Source of the DNA: CAZBPZ01 sp964493955
GTDB lineage: Bacteria > Chloroflexota > Dehalococcoidia > Dehalococcoidales > Fen-1064
Length of the DNA: 29,575 bases
Assembly: GCA_964493955.1 (NCBI GenBank)
Contig: CAZBPZ010000012.1
Span: 1-29,575, forward strand
Reading direction: 5' to 3'
Below are positions 7,486 to 15,281 of this stretch, piece by piece. Below the pieces are notes generated by a model. That model did not search any database, was not told the DNA's origin, and saw nothing but the letters and a program-made list of their open reading frames with translations. Within the stretch, counting starts at the first letter, position 1. Every line of letters starts with the position of its first letter. A program made the position numbers and the translations under genes.

Positions 7486-8180
7486 GACTTCCTACCCTCG
7501 TGCTTCTTCCAGACCGTCGTCAGGTGCCCTCCGGCCAGCAGGTGGGCCAGCCGCAACGGCTCCGGCAGCCGATAGCCCCGGCAGCAGGCCAGCACCCACT
7601 TCACGGCCGAAGGCAGGTCAACCCGGTGGCCGATGGATACGTACACCGGCCTCACGCCGGTGCGGGTACGTACCACCGCCCCCACCACCTCGTCCCCGTC
7701 CACCAGCTCCACCCAGCTCCCCGCGGCTGCTCCGACCTCGCCGTGGCTGCCCACCAGGCGCGACTTGGCGCAACCAACCGTCGGCACCTCCAGAAATAGC
7801 CCCAGGTGGGAGGCCAGGCCCAGCCGCCGCGGATGGGCTATGCCCTGCCCGTCCACCAGGAAGAGCTCCGGCACCACCATCAGCCGGCGGCACGCCTCCA
7901 GCACCAGCGGTGCCTCCCGGAAGGAAAGCAACCCCGGCACGTACGGGAACTCCACCTCGCCACGGGCCACGCTGGTCTCCACCGGCGCCAGGCTGGCCGA
8001 CTCCATCACCACCACCGCCGCCGTAGCCAGCCGTGCCTGCGCCACCGATACATCAACCCCCGCCACCAGCCCCCTCACGGCCACCTGTCCCCCGCGGTCC
8101 ACCAGCCCCGCCAGCCGCAACTGCAGCTCCCGCGCCTGCGCCGGGCCCACCCTCCAACCGTGCCGCTGGTACAGCTCCAT
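7473..8180 (-). CDS. nfi: Endonuclease V (deoxyinosine 3' endonuclease)
   Basis: This 235-residue protein cuts DNA one nucleotide 3' of deoxyinosine and related deaminated bases, initiating repair. The catalytic acidic residues fall at the same numbers as in Thermotoga maritima Nfi: D43 in 'VAGVDVS', E89 in 'YVPGLLSFREAPL' and D110 in 'LVDGQGIAHPRRLGLASHLG'. The YxPGxLxFRE signature is intact. The ATG at 8180 is preferred over an upstream GTG (8201) because a perfect TATAAT box lies between them, so the upstream codon would not be transcribed. Its 3' end overlaps the prfB start by 13 nt, giving a repair/translation gene pair that is probably cotranscribed with the downstream peptidase. Confidence 0.95.
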   Translation of the reverse strand: MELYQRHGWRVGPAQARELQLRLAGLVDRGGQVAVRGLVAGVDVSVAQARLATAAVVVMESASLAPVETSVARGEVEFPYVPGLLSFREAPLVLEACRRLMVVPELFLVDGQGIAHPRRLGLASHLGLFLEVPTVGCAKSRLVGSHGEVGAAAGSWVELVDGDEVVGAVVRTRTGVRPVYVSIGHRVDLPSAVKWVLACCRGYRLPEPLRLAHLLAGGHLTTVWKKHEGRKSWKT

Positions 8181-8187
8181 TCCAGAG

Positions 8188-8216
8188 ATTATAGTCGTCA
8201 CACCGGGCGCTGGCAA
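8188..8216 (-). promoter_or_regulatory. Strong sigma70-type promoter of nfi-prfB, predicted leaderless
   Basis: The minus strand has TTGCCA (8216-8211, 5/6), exactly 17 bp, then a perfect TATAAT (8193-8188). The predicted transcript start, 7 nt downstream (8181), is one base before the nfi ATG at 8180, so there is no room for a Shine-Dalgarno sequence. Confidence 0.75.
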
Positions 8217-8234
8217 CCGTCCCGCCGGGTGCTA

Positions 8235-8263
8235 TTGACAACCCACCCCCCATCCCCCATAAT
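8235..8263 (+). promoter_or_regulatory. Strong sigma70-type promoter of rpsP-khpA, predicted leaderless
   Basis: TTGACA (8235-8240, perfect), a 17-bp spacer and CATAAT (8258-8263, 5/6) predict a start at about 8270, three bases before the rpsP ATG at 8273. No Shine-Dalgarno sequence is present. It is divergent from the nfi promoter, with 18 bp between the two -35 boxes. Confidence 0.75.
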
Positions 8264-8272
8264 AGCCTAGTT

Positions 8273-8542
8273 ATGCTGAAGATAAGGCTGCGGCGTGTTG
8301 GCGCCAAGAAAAAACCCAGCTACAGAATCGTGGTGATGGACTCTCGCGCCCCGCGGGACGGGGCGGCTATCAGCATACTGGGCCACTACGATCCCCTGAC
8401 AGACCCTGAAACAGTGGTCATCAACAAAGAAGAGGCGGCGAAGTGGCTTAAACAGGGTGCGCAACCAACCGAGACTGCCGCCCGGCTGCTGTCCAAGGCG
8501 GGTGTCTGGCAGAAGTCCGAGACAGCCAAGGAGAAACCATGA
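8273..8542 (+). CDS. rpsP: 30S ribosomal protein S16
   Basis: This 89-residue protein opens with the conserved S16 segment 'MLKIRLRRVGAKKKPSYRIV', followed by 'DSRAPRDG', 'LGHYDPL' and the 'WLKQGAQPTETAARLL' helix. S16 binds 16S rRNA and is needed for small-subunit assembly. Its length is normal for the family. It overlaps khpA by 4 nt (ATGA). In many bacteria rpsP is followed by khpA, rimM, trmD and rplS; here the block ends after khpA. The start codon appears to be leaderless. Confidence 0.97.
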   Translation: MLKIRLRRVGAKKKPSYRIVVMDSRAPRDGAAISILGHYDPLTDPETVVINKEEAAKWLKQGAQPTETAARLLSKAGVWQKSETAKEKP

Positions 8543-8766
8543 AGGACCTAGTCGAGTACATCGCCAAGTCCATCGTCAACGCGCCCGACGATGTCTTGGT
8601 AACACAGGAAGAGGACGAGCAGGGTATAATCCTGAAGCTGCAGGTCGCAGACGAGGATAAGGGCAGGGTGATTGGCAAGCAGGGCCGCATTGCCGAAGCC
8701 ATGCGCACCCTGATACGTGTCAAGGCCGCTAAGGCCGGCATCCGCGCCACCCTGGAAATTGTCTAG
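8539..8766 (+). CDS. khpA: KhpA, KH-domain RNA-binding protein (YlqC family)
   Basis: This 75-residue single type II KH-domain protein has the nucleic-acid-binding GxxG loop as 'VIGKQGRIAEAMRTL' near residues 45-60. KhpA is a broad RNA-binding protein that pairs with KhpB/Jag in several Gram-positive bacteria to affect cell division and mRNA fate. The partner gene is not in this window. The ATG overlaps the rpsP stop (ATGA), so the two are translationally coupled, and GGAG lies just upstream within rpsP. Confidence 0.95.
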   Translation: MKDLVEYIAKSIVNAPDDVLVTQEEDEQGIILKLQVADEDKGRVIGKQGRIAEAMRTLIRVKAAKAGIRATLEIV

Positions 8767-8774
8767 CCGCGCCT

Positions 8775-8848
8775 GAGAGGTGCCCGGTTACCTCTCGGGC
8801 AAAAGATACCAGCCGCCCCCTGGTTCCCGGGGCCTCTGTACTGGCCCC
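8775..8848 (+). terminator. Two hairpins after khpA, possible transcription terminator
   Basis: GAGAGGT (8775-8781) and ACCTCTC (8790-8796) form a perfect 7-bp stem with an 8-nt loop. GGGGCC (8829-8834) and GGCCCC (8843-8848) form a second stem. Neither is followed by a T tract, so a standard intrinsic terminator is not shown. The rest of the 8767-8930 interval has no convincing gene. Confidence 0.35.
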
Positions 8849-8930
8849 TGACTGATTTACCCGGGGAAGGGAAATGTGTGGCCGGCCAGCGTAGCGGCAA
8901 TGGCCCTCGCCGTGGAGGCCGAGGTAACGG

Positions 8931-10358
8931 TTGAGCCAGTTAGCTGAGCAGCCCCCGCAAGATACCGAACGCTGGCTGATTTGCCCCGTCTGCAACCAGC
9001 CTAACCCCGAAGGCACCCTGCACTGCCGCCACTGCTGGGGGGCATCGCTCTACCATGTAACACCTGTCACCACGCAGGAGCTCGCCGCCATCATGGCACG
9101 CCAGCAGGCACGCCAGCGGCGCCGCAACCTCATCAAGACCGTCGCCGTCAGCATCCTCTCCCCCCTCCTGCTGGCCGGTGCCGTCTTCATGGTGCTCTAC
9201 AGCTTCACTGACACCATCATGGCCCCCCCGCAGATGCTCAGCTCAAGCCCCCTGCCGGACGAATGGACCATGTTCCGGCGCGACCTCACCCGTACCGGGG
9301 CCATCAACCCGGGGGCACCCCCGCCCCAGGGCAAGCTAAAGTGGTCCTTTGCCACCGGGGCCGCCATCCACTCCTCGCCCACCGTGGTGGACGGGGTTGT
9401 CTACTTCGGCTCCCGGGACTTTCACCTCTACGCCGTTGATGCCGAGACCGGCCGGGAGAAATGGCGTTTCAAGGCCGGCTCCTGGGTTGAGTCCTCCCCC
9501 ACCGTGGTGGACGGCATCGTCTACTTCGGCTCCAACGACGGCTTCTTTTATGCCCTGGACGCCCGCACCGGCCACGAGATGTGGCGGTTCCGTACCCGCT
9601 TCCCGGTCAAGTCTTCCCCGGCCGTTGCCGACGGGCGTGTCTACTTCGGTTCGGACAACTACAGCCTCTACTGCCTCGACGCCAGGACCGGCACCAAGCT
9701 GTGGGAGTACGAGACGGGCGGCTTTGTCCTCTCGTCCCCGGCGGTTGCCAACGGCATCGTCTACTTCGGCTCCATGGACAACCACCTCTACGCCCTGCAG
9801 GCAGACAACGGCCGGTTCCGCCTGCGCTTCCGGGCCTACGAGATAGCCGGCTCACCGGCCGTCAAGGACGGCAAGGTCTACTTTACCAGCCGGTACAACC
9901 TCTACGTACTCGACGGCCGGGCCAGAAACTGGCCCGGCGAAGGTGACCTGCGCGGCTGGTGGATCCAGTTCTACGCCTTCCGCCTGGCCCCCAGCCCTCC
10001 CCCCGTCTCCGGCTACCTCTGGTCCAAGCTGCTCGGCAGCCAGTCCTTCTCCACGCCGGTCGTCACGGACGATGCCATCTACACCAGCTTCAACAACCGC
10101 CTTTATGCGGTGGACCCGGACACCGCCGAGGTGAAATGGATGTTCTTCGCCGGCGGTGAGATTGCCTCCTCGCCGGCCCTGGGAAGCGGCATTCTTTACG
10201 TCGGCAGCCAGGACGGCAATCTCTACGCCATCAGCACCACCGACGGCAAGGCCCTCTGGCACTTCGCCACCGGTGGCGAGATAACAGCTTCGCCCGCCCT
10301 CGTCAACGGCGTGGTCTACATCACGTCACACGACGGCCGGCTCTACGCCATAGAATAG
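8931..10358 (+). CDS. Membrane-anchored zinc-ribbon / PQQ-type beta-propeller protein
   Basis: This 475-residue protein has three parts. Residues 18-35 form a zinc ribbon, C18-x2-C21-x10-C32-x2-C35. A basic segment ('RQQARQRRR') is followed by one transmembrane helix at about 69-91. From about residue 110 a beta-propeller begins with the BamB-like 'WTMFRRDLTRTG' and continues through at least seven repeats of the type 'SSPTVVDGVVYFGS...LYALDA.TG...W.F'. The predicted topology puts the ribbon in the cytoplasm and the propeller outside. PQQ-type repeats often serve as protein-binding scaffolds (as in BamB) or, less often, bind a quinone cofactor; neither function can be assigned here. TTG is the only possible start in this frame, because an in-frame TAA lies at 8925-8927, and GAGGT precedes it. 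It converges with atpC. Confidence 0.87.
   Translation: MSQLAEQPPQDTERWLICPVCNQPNPEGTLHCRHCWGASLYHVTPVTTQELAAIMARQQARQRRRNLIKTVAVSILSPLLLAGAVFMVLYSFTDTIMAPPQMLSSSPLPDEWTMFRRDLTRTGAINPGAPPPQGKLKWSFATGAAIHSSPTVVDGVVYFGSRDFHLYAVDAETGREKWRFKAGSWVESSPTVVDGIVYFGSNDGFFYALDARTGHEMWRFRTRFPVKSSPAVADGRVYFGSDNYSLYCLDARTGTKLWEYETGGFVLSSPAVANGIVYFGSMDNHLYALQADNGRFRLRFRAYEIAGSPAVKDGKVYFTSRYNLYVLDGRARNWPGEGDLRGWWIQFYAFRLAPSPPPVSGYLWSKLLGSQSFSTPVVTDDAIYTSFNNRLYAVDPDTAEVKWMFFAGGEIASSPALGSGILYVGSQDGNLYAISTTDGKALWHFATGGEITASPALVNGVVYITSHDGRLYAIE
9361..9840 (+). repeat. 120-bp phased internal repeats in the propeller gene
   Basis: The block CTACTTCGG recurs at 9401, 9521, 9641 and 9761, exactly 120 bp (40 codons) apart. 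ACCGTGGTGGACGG at 9381 is repeated at 9501. Nucleotide identity across repeats, rather than only protein similarity, suggests recent duplication or gene conversion between propeller blades. Confidence 0.8.
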
Positions 10359-10394
10359 CAAGGGCAGGGCTATAGGGAAGACCTGCAGCCGGAA

Positions 10395-10849
10395 CTAGCG
10401 CTCCCGCCCCCGGCGGCGGCGCTTTTCCGCTACCCGCAACCTCACCAGGGACCGCCGCAGGGCTGCCTCAGCCCGGGCGNNNNNNNNNNNNNNNNNNNNN
10501 NNNNNNNNNNNNNNNNNNNNNNNNNNNNNNNNNNNNNNNNNNNNNNNNNNNNNNNNNNNNNNNNNNNNNNNNNNNNNNNGGCGGCGTCTATCTCCTCGGC
10601 CCGCTCGGCCGCATCCGCCAGCACGGTAACGCGGTCCGGGCGCACCTCAAGAAAACCACCGGTTACCACCAGCAAGACTTCCTCGTCACCCTTGCGGACC
10701 CGCAGTTCGCCTGGTTGCAGCATGGTCATCAACGGGGCGTGGTGCGGGAGCACCGCCAGCTCCCCGTCCACCCCGGGAGCCACCACCACGTCCACATCGT
10801 CCGAATAGACCAGCCGCTCGGCCGTTACCACATCTAGCCGAATCGTCAC
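10395..10849 (-). CDS. atpC: ATP synthase F1 subunit epsilon, interrupted by an assembly gap
   Basis: Epsilon belongs to the central stalk of F1 and regulates ATP hydrolysis. The N-terminal beta-sandwich (90 codons, 10849-10580) is intact, with 'PGVDGELAVLPHHAPLMTMLQPGELRV' split over the expected strands, and ends in '...AERAEEIDAA'. After the Ns, the minus strand from 10478 reads 'ARAEAALRRSLVRLRVAEKRR...' in a different frame and stops at 10395; this is clearly the C-terminal helical domain. The two halves are in frame only if the true gap length leaves remainder 2 on division by 3, so the 100-N run is a placeholder. A normal epsilon length implies roughly 45-70 missing bases. Reading straight through the Ns gives a false stop at 10442. 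The GTG start overlaps the atpD stop (GTGA). Confidence 0.92.
10397..10426 (+). terminator. Candidate rho-independent terminator for the propeller gene
   Basis: AGCGC (10397-10401) pairs with GCGCT (10419-10423), enclosing a very GC-rich interior that can extend the stem. TTTT at 10423-10426 follows. It lies inside the 3' end of the convergent atpC coding region and is the only hairpin plus T-run seen downstream of this gene. Confidence 0.4.
10480..10579. other. Assembly gap (100 Ns)
   Basis: Exactly 100 Ns interrupt atpC. The round number and the frame conflict across it mark it as a scaffold placeholder, not a measured distance. Confidence 0.99.
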
Positions 10850-12237
10850 CGCTGCAGCCTCTCTGCCTCCGCCACTACGTCGTCAATTGTGCCCACCATG
10901 TAGAAGGCCTGCTCCGGCAGGGCATCATGTTTACCTTCCAGGATTTCCTTGAAGCCGCGCACCGTTTCCTCACGGGTCACGTACTTGCCCTCACGCCCGG
11001 TGAAGACCTCGGCCACGAACATTGGCTGCGAGAGGAAGCGCTGGATTTTGCGCGCCCGCGCCACGATGAGCTTGTCTTCCTCGCTCAGCTCCTCGATACC
11101 GAGGATGGCAATCACGTCCTGCAGGTCCTTGTAGCGCTGCAGCACGCGCTGCACCTCACGCGCCACGCGGTAGTGCTCCTCACCCACGATGGCCGGGTCT
11201 AAAATACGCGAGGTAGATGCCAGCGGGTCCACCGCCGGGAAGAGCGCCTGCTCGGCGATAGAGCGCTCCAGGGCAATGACGGCATCAAGGTGGCCGAAGC
11301 TGGTGACCACACCCGGGTCAGTGTAGTCGTCCGCCGGCACATAGATAGCCTGGAACGAGGTAATCGACCCCTTCTTGGTAGAGGTGATGCGCTCCTGCAG
11401 TTCCCCCATCTCGGTGGCCAGCGTCGGCTGGTACCCCACCGCCGAGGGCATCCGCCCCAGCAGGGCCGAGACCTCCATCCCCGCCAGGGTATAGCGGTAA
11501 ATATTGTCAATGAAGAGGAGCACGTCCTGCCCCTCCACGTCGCGGAAGTACTCTGCCATCGTCAGGCCGGTCAGGGCAATGCGCAGCCGTACCGCCGGGG
11601 GCTCGTTCATCTGGCCGAACACCATCACCGTCTTGTCAATAACGCCGGACTCCTTCATCTCGTTCCAGAGGTCATTGCCCTCGCGTGAGCGCTCCCCCAC
11701 CCCGGCAAACACGGAAAACCCCCCGTGCTCGGTGGCAATATTGCGGATGAGCTCCTGGATTACCACCGTCTTGCCCACGCCGGCGCCGCCGTAGGCACCA
11801 ATCTTACCGCCCTTGGTAAAGGGGGCAATCAGGTCAATAACCTTGAGCCCCGTCTCCAGCAGTTGCGGGCTTGTCTCCTGCTCCTGAAATGCCGGCGGCA
11901 GGCGGTGGATGGGCCAGTAATCTGCCGCTTTCACCTCACCGGCCTCGTCAATCGGCGTGCCGGTCACATCGAACAGCCGCCCCAGGGTGCCCCGGCCCAC
12001 CGGCACGGCAATCGCCTTCCCCGTATCAACTGCCTCGGCCCCGCGCGCCAGGCCGTCGGTCGGGGCCAGGGCCAGGCAGCGCACCGTGCTGTTACCGATG
12101 TCGTCCTGCACCTCCACCACTATCTTCTGCCCGTCCGAATACACTTCAACGGCATTGAAAAGGTCCGGTAGCTGGCCCGGCGGGAACTCAATGTCCACCA
12201 CCGTGCCGATTACCTGGCTCACTCTACCCTTGGCCAT
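10846..12237 (-). CDS. atpD: ATP synthase F1 subunit beta
   Basis: This 463-residue catalytic subunit binds ATP at Walker A GGAGVGKT (150-157). 'GERSREGNDLWNEM' and 'LLGRMPSAVGYQPTLATEM' are intact. The Walker B region reads 'LLFIDNIYRYTLAG', where most bacteria have IFRFTQAG, and the DELSEED-equivalent segment is 'IEELSEEDKL'. Both variations look like lineage differences. GGGAGG lies 7 nt upstream of the ATG. It sits 34 nt after atpG and overlaps atpC by 4 nt. Confidence 0.98.
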   Translation of the reverse strand: MAKGRVSQVIGTVVDIEFPPGQLPDLFNAVEVYSDGQKIVVEVQDDIGNSTVRCLALAPTDGLARGAEAVDTGKAIAVPVGRGTLGRLFDVTGTPIDEAGEVKAADYWPIHRLPPAFQEQETSPQLLETGLKVIDLIAPFTKGGKIGAYGGAGVGKTVVIQELIRNIATEHGGFSVFAGVGERSREGNDLWNEMKESGVIDKTVMVFGQMNEPPAVRLRIALTGLTMAEYFRDVEGQDVLLFIDNIYRYTLAGMEVSALLGRMPSAVGYQPTLATEMGELQERITSTKKGSITSFQAIYVPADDYTDPGVVTSFGHLDAVIALERSIAEQALFPAVDPLASTSRILDPAIVGEEHYRVAREVQRVLQRYKDLQDVIAILGIEELSEEDKLIVARARKIQRFLSQPMFVAEVFTGREGKYVTREETVRGFKEILEGKHDALPEQAFYMVGTIDDVVAEAERLQR

Positions 12238-12271
12238 GCTATATCCTCCCGCAGCGTGCCCGCAGCAGCGG

Positions 12272-13123
12272 CTAGGTCAGGGCCACCGCACCCCCGGCGA
12301 TATCCAGCAGCTCCGTGGTAATTGCTTCCTGGCGCGCCTTGTTGTACATCAGCGTCAGGTCCTGTATCAGCTCGTTGGCATTCTGGGTGGCGTTACGCAT
12401 CGCCACCATCCGCGCCGACTGCTCGCTGGCGATTGACTCCAGGATGGCGTGGTAGACCTCCATCTCCACAAAGCGGGGCAGCAGCTCCCCCAGCACTGCC
12501 CCCGGGCTGGGCTCGTAGATGTACTCCACCTTCTGCATCGCCGGCAGCTCAACCGGGTCAACCGGCAGCAGCTTCTCCATCACCGGCGTCTGCACCATCG
12601 TAGAGACAAAACGGGCAAACGCCAGGTAGACCTCGTCCACCTCGCCGGTGGTGTAGTCATCAATCACCACGCGTGAAATCGGCAGGGTATCCACCAGGCC
12701 GGGGCGGTCACCCAGACGGCTGAACTCCGCCCGGATGTCCCGCCGGTAGCGCCGCATGAACTCGCTGCCCTTGCGCCCCACCGTCACCAGTGTCACCGGC
12801 ACCGTCTGCTCCAGGATAAAAGCGGCCGTCATCCGGTTGAGGTTGGCATTCAGGCCACCGCAGAGCCCCCGGTCCGGCGTGATATGCACCACCTCAATCC
12901 GCCGCACCGGCCGGCGCTGCAGCAGCGGGTGCGGCGATCCACCCGGTATCGCCGCCAGCGCCGCGATAACCTGCCGTATCTTCGCATCGTACGGCCGGCC
13001 CGCCACCCCTGCCTCCTGCGCCCGCCTCATCTTGGAGGTGGCAATCATCTCCATGGCACGCGTAATCTTGGCGGTGCTCTCCACCCCACGGATGCGGCGC
13101 CGGATTTGCCGGATACTTGCCAT
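12272..13123 (-). CDS. atpG: ATP synthase F1 subunit gamma
   Basis: This 283-residue rotor subunit has the conserved N-terminal 'IRRRIRGVESTAKITRAMEMI' helix split across residues 6-26, the 'DRGLCGGLNANL' motif in the middle and the C-terminal 'SEQSARMVAMRNATQNA' helix. It links catalysis in F1 to rotation of the c-ring. It starts 4 nt after atpA, with AGGTTAGGTAG immediately upstream. Confidence 0.97.
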   Translation of the reverse strand: MASIRQIRRRIRGVESTAKITRAMEMIATSKMRRAQEAGVAGRPYDAKIRQVIAALAAIPGGSPHPLLQRRPVRRIEVVHITPDRGLCGGLNANLNRMTAAFILEQTVPVTLVTVGRKGSEFMRRYRRDIRAEFSRLGDRPGLVDTLPISRVVIDDYTTGEVDEVYLAFARFVSTMVQTPVMEKLLPVDPVELPAMQKVEYIYEPSPGAVLGELLPRFVEMEVYHAILESIASEQSARMVAMRNATQNANELIQDLTLMYNKARQEAITTELLDIAGGAVALT

Positions 13124-13127
13124 CTAC

Positions 13128-14642
13128 CTAACCTGTAAAGCTGGTCTGCCGGTATTCCTCAATGGCCGCCTTGAGGACTGCCTCGGTCTCCTCGCTGAGG
13201 AGCTTATCACGAGCAATCGCCGCCCCCACCTCGGGGTGGGCCGACTCCATGTAGCGGTGGAACCCCTCCTCAAACTCAGCCACCCGCTCCACCGGCACGC
13301 CATCCAGGTACCCGTTGACCACGGCGTAGAGTATCATTACCTGCTTTTCAACCGGCATCGGGGCGTAGACCGGTTGCTTGAGCACCTCGGAGATGCGCTG
13401 GCCCCGGTCCAGCTGCGCCCGGGTAGCCCGGTCCAGCTCGGCCGTACCAAACTGGGCAAAGGCCGCCAGCTCGCGGTACTGGGCCAGGTCAAGCCGCAGG
13501 CGCCCCGCCACCTGGCGCATCGCCCTTATCTGGGCATTGCTGCCCACGCGCGAAACGGATATGCCCACATTCAGGGCCGGCCGCGTACCGGCGTTGAACA
13601 GGTCCGTCTCCAGGTAAATCTGGCCGTCGGTGATGGAGATAACGTTGGTGGGAATATAGGCAGAAACATCACCCGCCTGGGTCTCGATTATCGGCAGCGC
13701 CGTCAGCGAGCCCCCGCCGTACTCGTCCGAGAGCCGGGCGGCGCGCTCCAGCAGGCGGCTGTGCAGGTAGAAAACGTCGCCCGGGTAGGCCTCGCGTCCC
13801 GGTGGCCGCCGCAGCAGGAGCGAGAGCTGCCGGTAGGCCCAGGCGTGCTTGGAGAGGTCGTCATAGACCACCAGGGCGTCCCGGCCCTGCTCCATGATTT
13901 CCTCGCCAATGGCGCAGCCGGCGTAAGGTGCCAGGTACTGCAGCGCCACCGAGTCAGCCGCATTGGCGGCCACAATGATGGTATGCTCCATCGCCCCGTG
14001 GGCCTCCAGCTCGGCCGCCACCCGCGCCACCTTGGAAGTCTTCTGGCCGATGGCCACGTAGATGCAGGTGAGGTCACCGCCCTTCTGGTTGATAATGGTA
14101 TCAAGCGCAATCGCCGTTTTGCCGGTGGAGCGGTCCCCGATGATAAGCTCGCGCTGGCCACGGCCAATCGGTATCATGCTATCGATCGCCTTGATACCGG
14201 TCTGCACCGGGGTGTTGACCTTCTGGCGCCGGGTGACGCCGGGGGCCACGCGCTCCAGCGGGCGGGTCTTCTCCGCCTTCACCGGGCCCTTACCGTCAAG
14301 CGGCCTCCCCAGCGGGTCCAGCACCCGCCCGATGAGGCCATCACCCACCGGCACCTCGGCGATACGGTTGGTGCGGCGGACCTCGTCACCCTCTTTCAGG
14401 TCGCTGTAGTCACCCAGGATGATGGCGGCCACGTTGTCCTCTTCCAGGTTCATGGCAATGCCCATGACATCCCCGGGGAACTGGAGCAGCTCGTTATACT
14501 TGACGGCCTCCAGCCCCTCAATGCGGGCGATGCCGTCGCCAACCTCGACGAGCACACCGACATCCACCATCGTCAGGCCCACGCCGAACTGCTCGATTTC
14601 CCGCTTGATAGCAGAAGCTATGTCTCGCCCTCTGGTTGTCAT
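13128..14642 (-). CDS. atpA: ATP synthase F1 subunit alpha
   Basis: This 504-residue non-catalytic nucleotide-binding subunit has Walker A GDRSTGKT (169-176); the usual Gln of GDRQTGKT is Ser. The arginine-finger region 'SVSRVGSNAQIRAM' and the C-terminal helical domain are present. I chose the ATG at 14642 (MTTRGRDIASAIKREIEQF) because AGGGG lies 8 bases upstream and the length matches the family. Upstream ATGs at 14660 and 14693 would add unconserved residues. Confidence 0.97.
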   Translation of the reverse strand: MTTRGRDIASAIKREIEQFGVGLTMVDVGVLVEVGDGIARIEGLEAVKYNELLQFPGDVMGIAMNLEEDNVAAIILGDYSDLKEGDEVRRTNRIAEVPVGDGLIGRVLDPLGRPLDGKGPVKAEKTRPLERVAPGVTRRQKVNTPVQTGIKAIDSMIPIGRGQRELIIGDRSTGKTAIALDTIINQKGGDLTCIYVAIGQKTSKVARVAAELEAHGAMEHTIIVAANAADSVALQYLAPYAGCAIGEEIMEQGRDALVVYDDLSKHAWAYRQLSLLLRRPPGREAYPGDVFYLHSRLLERAARLSDEYGGGSLTALPIIETQAGDVSAYIPTNVISITDGQIYLETDLFNAGTRPALNVGISVSRVGSNAQIRAMRQVAGRLRLDLAQYRELAAFAQFGTAELDRATRAQLDRGQRISEVLKQPVYAPMPVEKQVMILYAVVNGYLDGVPVERVAEFEEGFHRYMESAHPEVGAAIARDKLLSEETEAVLKAAIEEYRQTSFTG

Positions 14643-14706
14643 ATCCTCACCCCTGGTCATCTCCGCCGGCCGGCAGGCACCCGGCCGCCGCATCTCCGCG
14701 GCCGCT

Positions 14707-15255
14707 CTAGCTGGCTGCCCGGCTCAGCCGGCGACGCAGCGCCTCAAGCTGGCTGCGAATGCAACCATCAATCACGCGGTCCCCAACCCGGATGATAATG
14801 CCGCCCACCACGTCAGGGTCAACCCGGGGCCGCAGCACCACCGGCCGGCCGATGATTTCCGTGATACGCCGGGCAATCCGCAGCTTTTGCTCGTCATCAA
14901 GCTCCACCGCCGTGGTCACCTCGGCCACCTCAACTCCCTGGACGCCCTGGTACTCGTCCAGCCGGCGCTGGAACTCGTCGTAGATGTCCTCAAACAGCCC
15001 GAAGCGCCCCCTGGCCACCAGCATACTGGCCAGCTTGTGTACCATCGGGTGAAGCTCACCGGTGCGCTCCGTCAGCCGGGCCATCCGTTCCTCCAGAGGC
15101 ACACCCTGCCGGGCCAGCCAGGCGCACAGCGCCTCGTCACGCGCCAGCCCGGCCAGCTTCCTCAGGCCGGCATGCCAGGCGCTCAACTCGTGGCTCTCAC
15201 GAGCCATCTCGAAAGCGGTCCGGGCATAGCGTCTTGCATATGCACTGATGGGCAT
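14707..15255 (-). CDS. atpH: ATP synthase F1 subunit delta
   Basis: This 182-residue peripheral-stalk subunit joins F1 to subunit b. The N-terminal helical domain begins 'AYARRYARTAFEMARE'. The C-terminal conserved stretch is 'RPVVLRPRVDPDVVGGIIIR', followed by 'DGCIRSQLEALRRRL'. Only a weak AAGAG precedes the ATG, so coupling to atpF (26 nt upstream) is likely. Confidence 0.96.
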   Translation of the reverse strand: MPISAYARRYARTAFEMARESHELSAWHAGLRKLAGLARDEALCAWLARQGVPLEERMARLTERTGELHPMVHKLASMLVARGRFGLFEDIYDEFQRRLDEYQGVQGVEVAEVTTAVELDDEQKLRIARRITEIIGRPVVLRPRVDPDVVGGIIIRVGDRVIDGCIRSQLEALRRRLSRAAS

Positions 15256-15281
15256 AACTCTTTTTAGCCGGAATGTCCCGG

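Noticed and set aside
6255..7487. 410-codon open frame antisense to prfB
   Set aside because: The opposite strand encodes complete RF2 with GGQ, SPF and the frameshift site; this is a composition artefact.
8876..8947. Short GTG-initiated frame (23 residues) overlapping the start of the propeller gene, a possible leader peptide
   Set aside because: It lacks regulatory codons or an attenuator structure, and the propeller gene has its own GAGGT site.
10442..10479. Apparent atpC C terminus PGLRQPCGGPW after the gap
   Set aside because: It results from reading through an arbitrary number of Ns. The other frame gives a proper epsilon C-terminal helix ending at 10395.
12756..14795. 679-codon open frame on the plus strand, antisense to atpG and atpA
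   Set aside because: It lies opposite two unmistakable ATP synthase genes, and its translation is rich in His/Arg/Gly/Pro with no domain. Long antisense frames are expected in GC-rich DNA.
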